Source: Demequina phytophila
GTDB taxonomy: Bacteria > Actinomycetota > Actinomycetes > Actinomycetales > Demequinaceae
DNA length: 64,000 bases
Direction of reading: 5' to 3'
Assembly: GCF_000971135.1 (NCBI RefSeq)
Contig: NZ_BBLW01000007.1
Location: 62,001-126,000, forward strand
Shown here piece after piece: positions 1-10,953 of this stretch. Every line of letters begins with the position of its first letter. Within the stretch, counting starts at the first letter, position 1. A program made the translations under genes and the position numbers. The notes under the pieces were generated by a model, which saw nothing but the letters and a program-made list of their open reading frames with translations, did not search any database and was not told the DNA's origin.

Positions 1-1459
<1,459 letters not shown>

Positions 1460-1467
<8 letters not shown>

Positions 1468-2584
1468 GACGGCCCTTCATGAGGTCGAGGAAGCGGTCGA
1501 AGAGGTACGAGGCGTCGTGCGGACCGGCCGCCGCCTCGGGGTGGTACTGGACCGAGAACGCGGGGATGTCGCGGCACTCGAGGCCCTCGACCACGTTGTC
1601 GTTGAGGCACACGTGGCTCACCAGCACCTTGCCGTAGCCGTGCGGGCTGTCGGACTCGCCGTCCAGCGGCGCGTCGACGGCGAAGCCGTGGTTGTGCGCG
1701 GTGACCTCCACCTTGCCGGTGGTGCGGTCCATGACGGGCTGGTTGATGCCGCGGTGGCCGAACGCCAGCTTGTAGGTGCCGTAGCCGAGCGCGCGGCCCA
1801 GGATCTGGTTGCCGAAGCAGATGCCGAAGAACGGCACCTTCGCGTCGAGGATCTCGCGCAGCGTCGCGACTGTCGCGTCGGCGGCGCCCGGGTCGCCGGG
1901 TCCGTTCGAGAAGAACACGCCGTCGGGGTTCATCTCCAGGATGGACGATGCGGGGGTCACCGAGGGGACCACCGTCACCTTGATCCCGCGCTGGGCCATC
2001 TGCTGGGGCGTCATCGCCTTGATGCCGAGGTCGACTGCCACCACGTGGGCGACCTGCTGCCCCTCGGCCTCGACCACGTAGGGCTCGGTGACCGAGACCT
2101 CGTCGGCGAGGTGCGCGCCCTTCATCTGGGCGGACTCGCGCACCCGGGTGAGCAGGGCATCGTCCCCCGCGAGGGCCTCGCCCGAGAAGATGCCGGCGCG
2201 CATCACGCCGGCCGTGCGCAGGACGCGGGTGAGCTGGCGGGTGTCGATGCCGGAGATGCCGACGATCCCCTGGCTCACCAGGTCCTCGTCGAGGCTGCGC
2301 TGCGCGCGCCAGTTGGAGGGGCGGCGTGCGGGGTCGCGGACCACGTAGCCGGCGACCCAGTACTGGCGGGACTCGTCGTCCTCGTCATTGACGCCGGTGT
2401 TGCCGATGTGCGGCGCCGTCATCACGACGATCTGCTTGTGATAGCTCGGGTCGGTGAGGGTCTCCTGGTAGCCGGTCATGCCGGTGTTGAAGACGATCTC
2501 GCCGAGCGTCTCGCCGGTCGCGCCGTACGCGCGGCCCTCGAACGTCTGGCCGTCTTCCAGGACCAACACTGCACGGTCGCTCAT
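1460..2584 (-). CDS. carA: Carbamoyl-phosphate synthase small (glutaminase) subunit
   Basis: Glutamine amidotransferase subunit that hydrolyses glutamine and channels ammonia to CarB. The protein has 374 residues, normal for the family. The class I amidotransferase triad is visible: Cys256 in FFGICFGNQ, His348 and Glu350 in YHPEA. The ATG at 2584 overlaps the pyrC stop by 4 bases, and the TAA lies inside the first codons of carB. An upstream in-frame extension has the composition of a shadow frame and was not used. Two copies of the GGACGATGC repeat fall inside the gene, one read as Asp-Asp-Ala and one as Ala-Ser-Ser. Confidence 0.97.
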
Positions 2585-3888
2585 GCGAACGCTCCTTCCA
2601 GCTGCGCGTCGAGATGGGTGGGGACGCCGCGCAGGAAGGTGGCCACCGCGCGGCCCGGCAGCTCGATGCCACCGTACGGGGTATTGGACGCGCGCGAGGC
2701 CAGGGCCTCGGGCGTCACGGTCCAGGCGGCCTTCGGGTCCACCAAGGTGAGGTTGGCGGGCTCGCCCTCGGCGATGGGGCGGCCGTGGAGGTGGTCCACC
2801 TGGCCGATGCGCGCGGGCGCCTCCGACATGAGGCGGGCGACGTCGCGCCAGGTGGCGGCGCCGGTGTCGACCAGGACCTTCTGGATGACGCCGAGCGCGG
2901 TCTCGAGGCCGAGCATGCCGAACGATGCGGCGGCCCACTCGCAGTCCTTGTCCTCGCTCGCGTGCGGGGCGTGGTCGGTGGCGATGATGTCGATGGTGCC
3001 GTCCGCGACCGCGGTGCGGAGCGCGTCGACGTCGGCCTGGGTGCGCAGCGGCGGGTTGACCTTGAACAGCGGGTCGTAGGTGCGCGCGGACTCGTCGGTG
3101 AGCAGCAGGTGGTGCGGGGTCGCCTCGGCGGTGACCTTGATGCCGCGCTCCTTGGCCCAGCGGATGATCTCCACGGAGCCGGCGGTGCTGAGGTGCTGGA
3201 CGTGGACGCGGGAGCCGACGTGCTCGGCGAGGAGGGCGTCGCGGGCGACGATCGACTCCTCGGCGACGGCGGGCCAGCCGGCGAGGCCGAGCTCGGCGCT
3301 CACCTCGCCCTCGTGCATCTGGGCGCCCTCGGTGAGACGGAGGTCCTGCGCGTGCTGGACCACGGCGCCGTCGAACGTCTTCACGTACTCGAGGGCGCGG
3401 CGCATGATCACCGGGTCGTAGACGCAGACGCCGTCGTCGGAGAACAGGCGGACGCGGGCCTTGGAGCTGGCCATGGCGCCCATCTCGGACAGGTGCTCGC
3501 CCTTGAGACCGATGGTGACGGCGCCGACCGGGTAGACGTCGATCAGGCCGATCTCCTGGCCGCGGCTGTAGACCTGCTCGACCACGCCGGCGGTGTCCGC
3601 GACGGGGTTCGTGTTGGCCATCGCGTGGACGGCGGTCCAGCCACCGCGGGCGGCGGCGCGGGAGCCGGTCTCGATGGTCTCGGCGTCCTCGCGGCCGGGC
3701 TCGCGCAGGTGGGTGTGGAGGTCCACCAGGCCCGGGAGGACCACGAGGCCGTCGGCCTCGACGACCACGGCATCGTCCGGGGTCTCGATGGTGTCGGCGA
3801 CCTTGGTGATCACCCCGTTCTCGATGAGGAGGCTGGCGACGGTGTCGCCGTAGAGGTTGGCGTTCTTGATGACGATGGGGCGGCTCAC
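2581..3888 (-). CDS. pyrC: Dihydroorotase
   Basis: Zinc amidohydrolase that converts carbamoyl-aspartate to dihydroorotate, the third step of de novo pyrimidine synthesis. The 435-residue protein carries the metal motif [10 protein letters not shown] (His58, His60) and the catalytic-aspartate motif ATDHAPH at 303-309. This is the long, type I-like dihydroorotase usually found next to pyrB in Gram-positive bacteria. The start overlaps pyrB by 4 bases and the stop overlaps carA by 4 bases, so it sits in the middle of a tightly coupled operon. A GGACGATGC repeat near residues 38-40 is read as Asp-Asp-Ala. Confidence 0.97.
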   Translation of the reverse strand: MSRPIVIKNANLYGDTVASLLIENGVITKVADTIETPDDAVVVEADGLVVLPGLVDLHTHLREPGREDAETIETGSRAAARGGWTAVHAMANTNPVADTAGVVEQVYSRGQEIGLIDVYPVGAVTIGLKGEHLSEMGAMASSKARVRLFSDDGVCVYDPVIMRRALEYVKTFDGAVVQHAQDLRLTEGAQMHEGEVSAELGLAGWPAVAEESIVARDALLAEHVGSRVHVQHLSTAGSVEIIRWAKERGIKVTAEATPHHLLLTDESARTYDPLFKVNPPLRTQADVDALRTAVADGTIDIIATDHAPHASEDKDCEWAAASFGMLGLETALGVIQKVLVDTGAATWRDVARLMSEAPARIGQVDHLHGRPIAEGEPANLTLVDPKAAWTVTPEALASRASNTPYGGIELPGRAVATFLRGVPTHLDAQLEGAFA

Positions 3889-4835
3889 TGAGCGGCCTCC
3901 TCTCCGGCGAGCAGAAGGTACAGGGCGGCCATGCGGACGGCGACGCCGTTCGCGACCTGCTCCACGATGACGGAGCGGGGCGAGTCGGCGGCCTCGGCCG
4001 AGATCTCGAGGCCCCGGTTCATGGGGCCGGGGTGCATGACGATGGCATGGTCGGGCAGGCGGCGCAGGCGGTCCCCATCGAGGCCGAAGATGCGGGAGTA
4101 CTCGTTGGGGCTGGGGAAGAACCCACCACCGGTCATCCGTTCGCGCTGGACGCGGAGCATCATGAGGGCGTCGATCTCGTAGGTGTCGAGAGCCTGGTCG
4201 AGCGTGTGGACCACGTCGCAGGGCCAGGGCTCGATGCCGACCGGGACCAAGGTGGGCGGGGCGACCAGGACCACCTTCGCGCCGAGCGTGGTGAGCAGGT
4301 ACACGTTGGAGCGGGCGACGCGGCTGTGGAGCACGTCGCCGACGATCGCGACCGTCACGCCTTCCAGGTCCCCGCCGGGCGCGAGGTGCTTGCGGATGGT
4401 GAAGGCGTCCAGCAGCGACTGGGTGGGGTGCTGGTGGGTGCCGTCGCCCGCGTTGAGGACGCTGCCGTGGAGCCAGCCGCCGTGCGCGAGCTGGTAGGCG
4501 GCGCCGGAGGCCCAGTGGCGGACCACCACGGCGTCGGCGCCCATCGCCTGGAGGGTGAGGGCGGTGTCCTTGAGGGACTCGCCCTTGGACACGCTCGAGC
4601 CCTTGGCGGAGAAGTTGATGACGTCCGCGCTGAGGCGCTTGGCGGCGGCCTCGAAGGAGATGCGGGTGCGGGTCGAGTCCTCGAAGAAGAGGTTGACCAC
4701 GGTCTTGCCGCGCAGCGTGGGGAGCTTGCGCACCTCGCGCTCCTGGGTGGCCGCCATCTGGGTGGCGGTGTCGAGGATGCGCAGCGCGTCCGTCTTGGAG
4801 AGGTCCTTGGTGGTGAGGAGGTGGCGCATGGTCAC
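3885..4835 (-). CDS. pyrB: Aspartate carbamoyltransferase catalytic subunit
   Basis: Condenses carbamoyl phosphate with aspartate, the committed step of pyrimidine synthesis. The carbamoyl-phosphate loop FFEDSTRTR lies at residues 50-58 and the aspartate-side HPGPMNRG motif near residue 270; 316 residues is the usual length. No pyrI regulatory subunit is seen, as is usual in Actinobacteria, so control probably acts at the mRNA level through PyrR. It overlaps pyrR and pyrC by 4 bases each. Confidence 0.97.
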   Translation of the reverse strand: MTMRHLLTTKDLSKTDALRILDTATQMAATQEREVRKLPTLRGKTVVNLFFEDSTRTRISFEAAAKRLSADVINFSAKGSSVSKGESLKDTALTLQAMGADAVVVRHWASGAAYQLAHGGWLHGSVLNAGDGTHQHPTQSLLDAFTIRKHLAPGGDLEGVTVAIVGDVLHSRVARSNVYLLTTLGAKVVLVAPPTLVPVGIEPWPCDVVHTLDQALDTYEIDALMMLRVQRERMTGGGFFPSPNEYSRIFGLDGDRLRRLPDHAIVMHPGPMNRGLEISAEAADSPRSVIVEQVANGVAVRMAALYLLLAGEEAAQ

Positions 4836-5374
4836 TCCCCCTTCCTCAGGATCACGGCGTCCTCGCCGTCGATCTCCTCGAGACGCACGTCGACGCGCTC
4901 GGAGCGTGAGGTGGGGATGTTCTTGCCCACGAAGTCGGCGCGGATCGGCAGCTCGCGGTGGCCGCGGTCGACCAGAGCGGCGAGCTGGACGGCGCGCGGC
5001 CGTCCGAGGTCGCGGATGGCGTCAAGCGCGGCGCGGATGGTGCGGCCGGTGTGGAACACGTCGTCCACCAGGACCACCACGGCGTCGTCGATCCCGGTGT
5101 CGGGGACCGAGGTGGTGCCGATGGCGCGGGTCGGGTTCTTGAACAGATCGTCCCGGTACATGGTGATGTCGAGGGCGCCCGTGGCGAGCTCGGCGTCGAA
5201 GGCGGGCTCGATCTCTGCGATGCGGGCGGCGAGGCGGTGCGCGATGGGAAGTCCCCGGGTGGGGATCCCCATGAGGACCACATCGGCGGCGCCGTCGTTG
5301 CGCTCCACGATCTCGTGGGCGATTCTGGTCAGCGCGCGCGAGATGTCCGCCGCGCCCATGATGGTGCCAGTCAC
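4832..5374 (-). CDS. pyrR: PyrR bifunctional regulator / uracil phosphoribosyltransferase
   Basis: UMP-sensing RNA-binding protein that represses the pyr operon and has side activity as a uracil phosphoribosyltransferase. The PRPP loop [12 protein letters not shown] lies at residues 101-112 of 180. I chose the GTG at 5374 because a strong GGAAGGAGG ends 7 bases upstream; an internal ATG at 5359 would cut off conserved-looking sequence. It is the first gene of the operon. The mRNA just upstream contains a PyrR-binding hairpin (see the regulatory feature), implying autoregulation of translation. The stop overlaps pyrB by 4 bases. Confidence 0.95.
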   Translation of the reverse strand: MTGTIMGAADISRALTRIAHEIVERNDGAADVVLMGIPTRGLPIAHRLAARIAEIEPAFDAELATGALDITMYRDDLFKNPTRAIGTTSVPDTGIDDAVVVLVDDVFHTGRTIRAALDAIRDLGRPRAVQLAALVDRGHRELPIRADFVGKNIPTSRSERVDVRLEEIDGEDAVILRKGE

Positions 5375-5381
5375 CTGGCGA

Positions 5382-5417
5382 CCTCCTTCCCCGCCTCTCT
5401 GGACGGTCCTTAAAGGA
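5382..5417 (-). promoter_or_regulatory. Predicted PyrR-binding RNA hairpin overlapping the pyrR ribosome binding site
   Basis: In the transcript, bases 5405 to 5392 read CGUCCAGAGAGGCG. This fits the PyrR-binding consensus ARUCCNGNGAGGYU at 12 of 14 positions, and the two outer changes keep base pairing (C-G in place of A-U). The upper stem is CCG / CGG plus CC / GG around an AGAGA loop with a bulged U. A lower stem can form between CCUU (5416-5413) and AAGG (5388-5385) with a purine-rich internal loop between. The 3' strand of that lower stem is part of the Shine-Dalgarno GGAAGGAGG at 5390-5382. PyrR binding would therefore mask translation initiation, as described for Mycobacterium smegmatis. 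Confidence 0.8.
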
Positions 5418-6397
5418 TGTCTGGGTTGCGGTAGATACCCTACCCGACGGCGCCGGGGTGGGGTGGCTTGTCGAGGCTGGCCGTGCCCCCGCCGAACAGA
5501 CACGCGTGACCGGGTGAGGCGATCGACCGACCGTCTCTGCCGGCTTGATCTTGCGCGACGCTGCAAGCCATCACGGTCACTTCCAGTACCTAATCTTCGC
5601 GCGTTGTGCAGCGTGCCAATATTGGCGCACGACCCAATTGGTCAATCGGATAGTGCCGCCGGCCGCACACGGTCGACCAGGAGTTGCGTTGCTGTTCGCA
5701 ACGACCATCCGCCGGACATTGCGTACGCGATCCGATGTAGTTGATTGGGACTTTTGCGAACGCCAAGCGTGAGGCCGGCGCTCCCGCGCCTCACGCGTTC
5801 GCGAGCAAATGTCACCGCTCCCCCATCGCGTTCTGAGTCCGGATAAGCGGCCCATCCGTTTGGTGACAGAGCTGGCGATGTACCCCCGTGCTCATCAGAC
5901 ACCAGGTTGGCCGGGTTCGCGCCTGCCATTGCGGACGGCCAGACGAGCTGTGCCACTAAATTGGCCGGGCATGCGGGCCGCGCAAAACAGCGCCAGCAAT
6001 GCAAATTAGAGCCACACCCGCGTGCCCAGGATCACGTTTCGCGCCTATTGCTCCGTAGGGGCTGGTACCTCGCGCGCAAGCAGGGTCGAAGGCGACGAGG
6101 CCGCGGCAAATAGGGACCTTGACCGTGCCGCGCTCGCACGCTGCAGTCGCCGTATTGTCCGGCCCAGCCGCCAGATGTGAGCGCCGTCGTGCGAGCGACC
6201 ACGGACCAACACCCACCTTCACACATGGTCAGCACCCAAACCGGCGAATTTGACCGAGTGCGACTGTGACCGGCGCTGCGCTGCGAGGCGTACGCAGGGC
6301 TCAAGCTCCGCGCCGCACCAACGGCCTTACGGCGAGACCTGCGGCCGAAACTCCGTCGCACGGCGTTGCGCGCGCCACCGGCACAAGGTGGTTCAGC
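5418..6397. other. Gene-poor, base-atypical stretch between pyrR and the acyltransferase gene
   Basis: About 1 kb with no supported gene. Open frames of 60-160 codons exist on both strands, but none has a convincing start, ribosome binding site or recognisable protein. The DNA is visibly richer in A+T than its neighbours and its third positions lack the usual strong G/C bias. It contains the perfect 12-base palindrome GCCAATATTGGC at 5615-5626, a nearby CCAATTGG at 5634-5641, and two later TTGGCCGGG copies. It may be a decayed acquired segment plus regulatory DNA; nothing more can be claimed. Confidence 0.6.
5615..5641. repeat. Pair of short palindromes (GCCAATATTGGC and CCAATTGG)
   Basis: A perfect 12-base inverted repeat at 5615-5626 is followed 7 bases later by the 8-base palindrome CCAATTGG. 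Both share a CCAA/TTGG half-site. They could be an operator for a dimeric regulator or chance in A+T-richer DNA. No adjacent gene shows which. Confidence 0.4.
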
Positions 6398-6403
6398 TAG
6401 ATT
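6398..6403 (+). promoter_or_regulatory. Possible -10 element (TAGATT) for the acyltransferase gene
   Basis: TAGATT fits the actinobacterial TAnnnT pattern. It would place a transcript start near 6410, giving a leader of about 34 bases before the ATG at 6444. No clear -35 box is visible, so this is tentative. Confidence 0.3.
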
Positions 6404-6443
6404 GCGGCGCGTGAAGGCGCGGGGCGCCGGGCGGGAGGCTGGC

Positions 6444-8504
6444 ATGGCGACGAGCGCGGGTCCCGCTGTCCGCACCAAGTTCGACTCGACAGTGCTGGCT
6501 TCACAACCGCGTCGCAACGACATCCAGTTGATGCGCGCGTTCGCGGTCGTGGTGGTAGTGGCCTACCACCTGCGGCCCGATCTCATGCCAGGCGGGTTTA
6601 TCGGGGTCGATGTCTTCTTCGTCATTTCTGGATATCTCGTGGGCGGGGGTCTGATCAACGAGGCTCTCAGCGCGGGGCACGTGAACTGGCGCGCGTTCTA
6701 TGCACGGCGGGTCCGGCGAATCGTCCCCGCCGCCACTGTAGTTGCACTTGCGTCACTCGCGATCGCGTCGGTGCTGCTTAGCCCGCTGCAGAACACATTG
6801 CTGGGCCCCACATGGGACGAGCCATCGGTTTCTCGCGATGGAATCGCAGCGTCGCTCTCGGTCGTAAACCTTTGGCACGGGGCGCAGGCGAACGCATACG
6901 ACATCGGAGCGCTTTCCTCTCCGTTCACCCACTATTGGTCACTCGGCGTCGAGGAACAATTCTACCTAGGCGCTCCGCTCATGGCTGTCGCAGTTGTCGC
7001 TGCCGCAAGAAAGCGTCGCCGGGACGCCACCGCAATCGTCGCAGCACTCGTGGTCTGGGGATTCATCTTTGGTGTGGCCGTTCCTTGGCTCATCACCTAT
7101 GACGGATTCTTCGATCCGCTCTCGCGAGCGTGGGAATTTGGCGCCGGGATACTCGTGGCGATGGCGGCCCCACGCCTCAGAGAAGTGCGCAAAGACACAG
7201 CGCCATCGGCGGTCGCGACCTCCATTGCATGGCTAACGCTCATCGCACTTGCATTCTCGCTCAAGCTTGAGGGCGGGTGGCCCGGACTTCCGACGTTGGC
7301 TCCGGTAGGTGCCTCAGTCGCGCTGCTGGCCCTTGGCCTCGCGCGAAGCCCGGGTCGCATCGTGAACATGGCGGTATTTCAATGGGTGGGAGATCGTTCC
7401 TATTCGATATATCTTTGGCATTGGCCGATCATCATCGCGGCTGACCGTTTGACCTCGCACGCGCAGTCTTGGGCGGTCGGGGCCGGCGTGGTATTTACTA
7501 CGCTATTGGCTGCACATTGGACGTACCGGTGGGTCGAGCAGCGATTCATGAGACGCGTGTCGCACCGACGCCCGGCGTCGGCCTCCTTGCTCGCTGCGGG
7601 CGCTCTGCTGAGCGTCATGGTCGCGTCCGTCGCCGTGGGTGGTCGCGCGTTCGACCAACTCCAAGGCGATGGCGGCGTGATGGCCACCTACGACGCTCGG
7701 CCTGTAGGTGAGGGCGCGTCGCAGGCACCCGTAGTCGTGCCGTCAAACTTGCGTCCGCAGATCTTCGCTGCGGCCGAGGACGAGAGTTCCATCGTGGCCG
7801 ACGGCTGCAATACGGACCTCTTCGCAGAGGACTTTGTGCTCCACGATTGCCACTACGGTCGAAGTGGTCCGATCGTTGTACTATTCGGCGACTCGCATGC
7901 GGCGCAGTGGTTCGATGCCTTCGTACCTGCATTCGAAACCGGCAGGATGCAAATGGTGGTGCTAACGGCAAGCGGGTGCCCACCTATCGACCTGGTGGGC
8001 CTTAGGCTCCGCGACGAGTGCAACGAGTGGCGTCAGAGCGCACTCGCGCGGATACGCGCACTCCAGCCGTCTCTAGTGCTGCTCTCCATGCGCACGACCT
8101 ACGACGAAGTGGATCACCATGACATGCTCGATGCAATCTCGGGAGGCGTGCCGCAACTCCTCGCTGAAATGCCTGTAGGCGCCGCTTGGATAGCCGACGT
8201 TCCGAAGTACGCCGATTCGCCCGCATCCTGTGCCAGCGGCGCTTACGCCGATGTCACCGGCTGCACGGGCGACGCCGCGTCGGTCATTCCCGCAGCTCAG
8301 AACTCTGCCCTTGAACAGGCATCACTGGATGCGGGAGCTGCATGGATCGATATGACTCCATACTTATGTGACGACACGTCGTGCCCGATCATCTTGGGCG
8401 ACGTGCTGGTGTATAGAGACGACGACCACTTGACCGCCACTTTCGCGCGCGCGCTCGCACCGGTCCTGGAACCCGAGGTACTGAAGATCAGCCGGCGGCA
8501 ATAA
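6444..8504 (+). CDS. Membrane O-acyltransferase, AT3-SGNH fusion (OafA/OafB type)
   Basis: Integral membrane enzyme predicted to transfer acyl, usually acetyl, groups to a cell-surface glycan. Residues 25-370 form the acyltransferase-3 domain with about ten membrane helices: catalytic-type His42 in YHLRPD, FVISGYL at 59-65, FYARRVRRI, WSLGVEEQFYL, and YSIYLWHWP. After a last helix near 380-400 comes an extracellular SGNH domain with GDSH at 482-485 and a C-terminal DDDH (about 659-662). I start at the ATG at 6444 because GGGAGG lies 5 bases before it. Length is 686 residues. It is on the opposite strand to nearly all neighbours and uses many A/T-ending codons, which suggests recent acquisition. 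The acceptor glycan is unknown. Confidence 0.9.
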   Translation: MATSAGPAVRTKFDSTVLASQPRRNDIQLMRAFAVVVVVAYHLRPDLMPGGFIGVDVFFVISGYLVGGGLINEALSAGHVNWRAFYARRVRRIVPAATVVALASLAIASVLLSPLQNTLLGPTWDEPSVSRDGIAASLSVVNLWHGAQANAYDIGALSSPFTHYWSLGVEEQFYLGAPLMAVAVVAAARKRRRDATAIVAALVVWGFIFGVAVPWLITYDGFFDPLSRAWEFGAGILVAMAAPRLREVRKDTAPSAVATSIAWLTLIALAFSLKLEGGWPGLPTLAPVGASVALLALGLARSPGRIVNMAVFQWVGDRSYSIYLWHWPIIIAADRLTSHAQSWAVGAGVVFTTLLAAHWTYRWVEQRFMRRVSHRRPASASLLAAGALLSVMVASVAVGGRAFDQLQGDGGVMATYDARPVGEGASQAPVVVPSNLRPQIFAAAEDESSIVADGCNTDLFAEDFVLHDCHYGRSGPIVVLFGDSHAAQWFDAFVPAFETGRMQMVVLTASGCPPIDLVGLRLRDECNEWRQSALARIRALQPSLVLLSMRTTYDEVDHHDMLDAISGGVPQLLAEMPVGAAWIADVPKYADSPASCASGAYADVTGCTGDAASVIPAAQNSALEQASLDAGAAWIDMTPYLCDDTSCPIILGDVLVYRDDDHLTATFARALAPVLEPEVLKISRRQ

Positions 8505-8566
8505 CCCTTCGGCCTTGCCAACAGACGCCAGCTCGCATAGCGTCGATCTTGCCGTCGCGGTTCGCG

Positions 8567-8983
8567 CTAATCCCCGAGCGCAGGCGCTTCGCGGGCGATG
8601 GTTCCGAGCACTCCGTTGACGAACGTCGGCGAGTCGTCGGTGGAAAGGTCAGCCGCGAGAGACACAGCTTCGTCGATCGCAACGGCGGTGTCCACCTCGT
8701 CATTGCAGAGGATCTCCCACGTCGCGATGCGCAGCAGCGCACGATCGACTGCGGGCATCCGGGGTAGCGTCCAGTCTGGGGACGCATCCTGGATGATGGT
8801 GTTGATCTCGACCCACCACTGCACCACACCGCGCACGATCTGCTCGGAGTAGGGCGGCAGAGGCGTTTCGCGCCCGGAGTCGGTGACGCGGCGCTCGAGG
8901 GCCGCGAGCACGTTGTCGCCGCGCTGATCAGCCTCGAACAGAACGTCGAGTGCGCGCTTTCGGGCCTTGCTGCGGGCGCCCAT
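8567..8983 (-). CDS. nusB: Transcription antitermination factor NusB
   Basis: RNA-binding partner of NusE (S10) that binds boxA in rRNA leaders and supports processive rRNA transcription. At 138 residues it spans the whole all-helical NusB domain, from MGARSKARKRALDVLFEAD to TFVNGVLGTIAREAP. The ATG at 8983 is chosen by family alignment; upstream in-frame sequence would need a TTG and is arginine-rich like a shadow frame. In related genomes nusB follows efp directly. Here an unrelated membrane gene lies between them with a terminator after efp, so nusB must use another promoter, either in the 113-base gap upstream or through the membrane gene. Confidence 0.95.
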   Translation of the reverse strand: MGARSKARKRALDVLFEADQRGDNVLAALERRVTDSGRETPLPPYSEQIVRGVVQWWVEINTIIQDASPDWTLPRMPAVDRALLRIATWEILCNDEVDTAVAIDEAVSLAADLSTDDSPTFVNGVLGTIAREAPALGD

Positions 8984-9096
8984 CAGGCGGCACCTACGGA
9001 CGCCGCGGCCCAAAGGGCCGAAAAGTGTGTGTGGTCAACAGTCATGATGTCCAAGGATACCGGCGCTCCCGGACCAGCCGCGCTCAACGACGGCAG

Positions 9097-10845
9097 CTAA
9101 CCCTGTTCTGCGGTAGCAGGCGGCATCAGAAGTCCTTGTCGGTCAAGCTCGTCGAACACCTCGCCCGGGTAAACCCAGGCGAGCATCGATGCGCCGATGC
9201 TCGGAATCAGCGCCTCCGCGCCGTCGTAGTAGGGACGTGCGTCAGAACTGCTCGTGTAGACGACTTCAATGCCGACGGGAATGTCATCCACATCCACGAC
9301 CTCTACCGGGTGATCGCCGGAATTGAATATCAGCCCATTGATGAGAGTGCCGAGGTCGGCAGACGCTCCGATGGGCACTGCAGCCGGAAGGTCCGAAAGA
9401 CCGCTCACGCTTGCATCAGCAGGTCGCGAACCATCACGCACATCGATCGCGATCGAGTCGTGCGCCATCGAGAGCAGCATGAAAAGAGCCGCGACGACGG
9501 GCACAACTATCGCGCGGAAGTGCGCGACCGCAAGGACCAAGGCGGTGAGCGTGATCGTCACGCCCACGAGCAGAGGCCATTCCTGCTGCCCGCCTTCGGC
9601 AAAGGTATTGAGGTTGAGCCACGGCGACACACCTAGGATGTGCATGTCGATCCATTCGGTGTCGACCGAGATCATCGGCACCGTCAACAGCAGGAACGTG
9701 GCTGAGATCACCGTTGCCACTCCGAGGACCGTTGCGGAGAAGGCTCCCCACCGGAGCCGGACAATCACACCGAGGCCCATTGCGGCGAGGATGGTCCACA
9801 GCGGATCGCAGTACCTTCCGTAGAACCAAGCGTCGTGGCGCGGAGCCTGCATATTGAGGGCGATGGCACTCATGGTCGCCATAGCAACAACAGAGAGAAC
9901 CAGGTAGGCCTCAAAGCCCGACCCTCGCCTTCCACGCGCTGCAGCGAATACAAGGCCCGCGGCCGCGATTGCCGGCCAGGCCAAACACATGTACCAGAAC
10001 TCGCCTACCAACGCGCCGAGCGTCGCACCCCACGGTCGGTCGAGAAGTCCGCCAAACGTTGCGTCCACGCGATGGTCGGCGAGAAGCAATCGATCGGAAA
10101 CCGCGAGGTAGACCGCGTACGAGCCGAGCGACGTCACGACTGCCGTCACGCCCGCGACCATTGACGAGCGCCAGTGATGTCGAAGCCTCATCAGACACCA
10201 GAGTCCTGCCGCGACGGCAATCGCGGTACCCCTACCGTGCGCCAGGATCACTCCGCCCACGGACAAGCCGAACACCAAGCCGCGTCCAAGCGTGGGCGAC
10301 TCGGCCATGCGTGCAGCAGCTACGAGGCTCAAGGCAATGGCTGTCAGTAGGAGTGTCTCCGCGAAAAGATAGTTCGAGATAAGCGCGCGCGCAGGCGCCA
10401 TCATCACGACCGCGGACACGGTCACAGCGGCGTTGCCCTTGATCCCACAACGCCGCACGAGCGCGGAGATCGGGGCGATAGCGATGACCGCAAGCGCCAC
10501 CGTGATCCACACGCCGATCCGATAAACGAGCAGCGGATCGCTGGTGAACCACCATGCCGGTGCCATGAGCAGCGCAAGACCAGGCATGTAGCCCGATCCG
10601 AACAAGGCCCAGTCGGGGGACGCACCGCCGAGGACGCGAGAATTGCCGAGCATGACGATCTCGTCGAGCGCGATGATCGGATGATCGGCACCCCACGTCA
10701 CCCAAACATGGGTCGCGATCGCCGCGAGAACCGCGAGGACCGGCACCCAAGTGGGCGGGTCCCAGACGAAGTCAGGTCGGCGCACGAGGAGACGGCGGCG
10801 ATCTGGAGCGGCGGGGTCCGCAAGAGGCATGGGCAGGACAGACAT
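9097..10845 (-). CDS. Polytopic membrane protein, possible GT-C-fold glycosyltransferase
   Basis: The 582-residue protein has about a dozen strongly hydrophobic segments from residue 30 to 450, followed by a roughly 110-residue hydrophilic, acidic C-terminal region predicted to be extracytoplasmic. The first loop after helix 1 holds an acidic LDEIV motif, the position where GT-C glycosyltransferases carry their catalytic acid; with the helix number this suggests a lipid-linked-sugar transferase. That is inference, and no named family was recognised. It interrupts the usual efp-nusB pair and follows a strong terminator, so it needs its own promoter. Base composition is more A+T-rich than the aro genes. 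It may belong with the O-acyltransferase on the other side of nusB in modifying a surface polymer. Confidence 0.75.
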   Translation of the reverse strand: MSVLPMPLADPAAPDRRRLLVRRPDFVWDPPTWVPVLAVLAAIATHVWVTWGADHPIIALDEIVMLGNSRVLGGASPDWALFGSGYMPGLALLMAPAWWFTSDPLLVYRIGVWITVALAVIAIAPISALVRRCGIKGNAAVTVSAVVMMAPARALISNYLFAETLLLTAIALSLVAAARMAESPTLGRGLVFGLSVGGVILAHGRGTAIAVAAGLWCLMRLRHHWRSSMVAGVTAVVTSLGSYAVYLAVSDRLLLADHRVDATFGGLLDRPWGATLGALVGEFWYMCLAWPAIAAAGLVFAAARGRRGSGFEAYLVLSVVAMATMSAIALNMQAPRHDAWFYGRYCDPLWTILAAMGLGVIVRLRWGAFSATVLGVATVISATFLLLTVPMISVDTEWIDMHILGVSPWLNLNTFAEGGQQEWPLLVGVTITLTALVLAVAHFRAIVVPVVAALFMLLSMAHDSIAIDVRDGSRPADASVSGLSDLPAAVPIGASADLGTLINGLIFNSGDHPVEVVDVDDIPVGIEVVYTSSSDARPYYDGAEALIPSIGASMLAWVYPGEVFDELDRQGLLMPPATAEQG

Positions 10846-10905
10846 GCGGCGACACTAGCGTCGTGCGAAGTGGGAGCTAGGACCGGCACGCCGCCCGGAG
10901 ACGAC

Positions 10906-10943
10906 CAAGCCCCCGCCGCACGGATACACGCGGCGGGGGCTTG
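10906..10943 (-). terminator. Intrinsic terminator after efp
   Basis: A perfect 14-base-pair G+C-rich stem (10906-10919 with 10930-10943) and a 10-base loop lie 11 bases after the efp stop. It lacks a long U run but is the strongest hairpin in this gap. It separates efp from the inserted membrane gene and nusB. Confidence 0.85.
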
Positions 10944-10953
10944 ATCGAACGAA

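Noticed and set aside
5642-6523. Open frames of 120-163 codons on the minus strand in the gap after pyrR
   Set aside because: No ribosome binding site, no recognisable domain, and composition unlike proteins. The 163-codon frame also overlaps the start of the acyltransferase gene.
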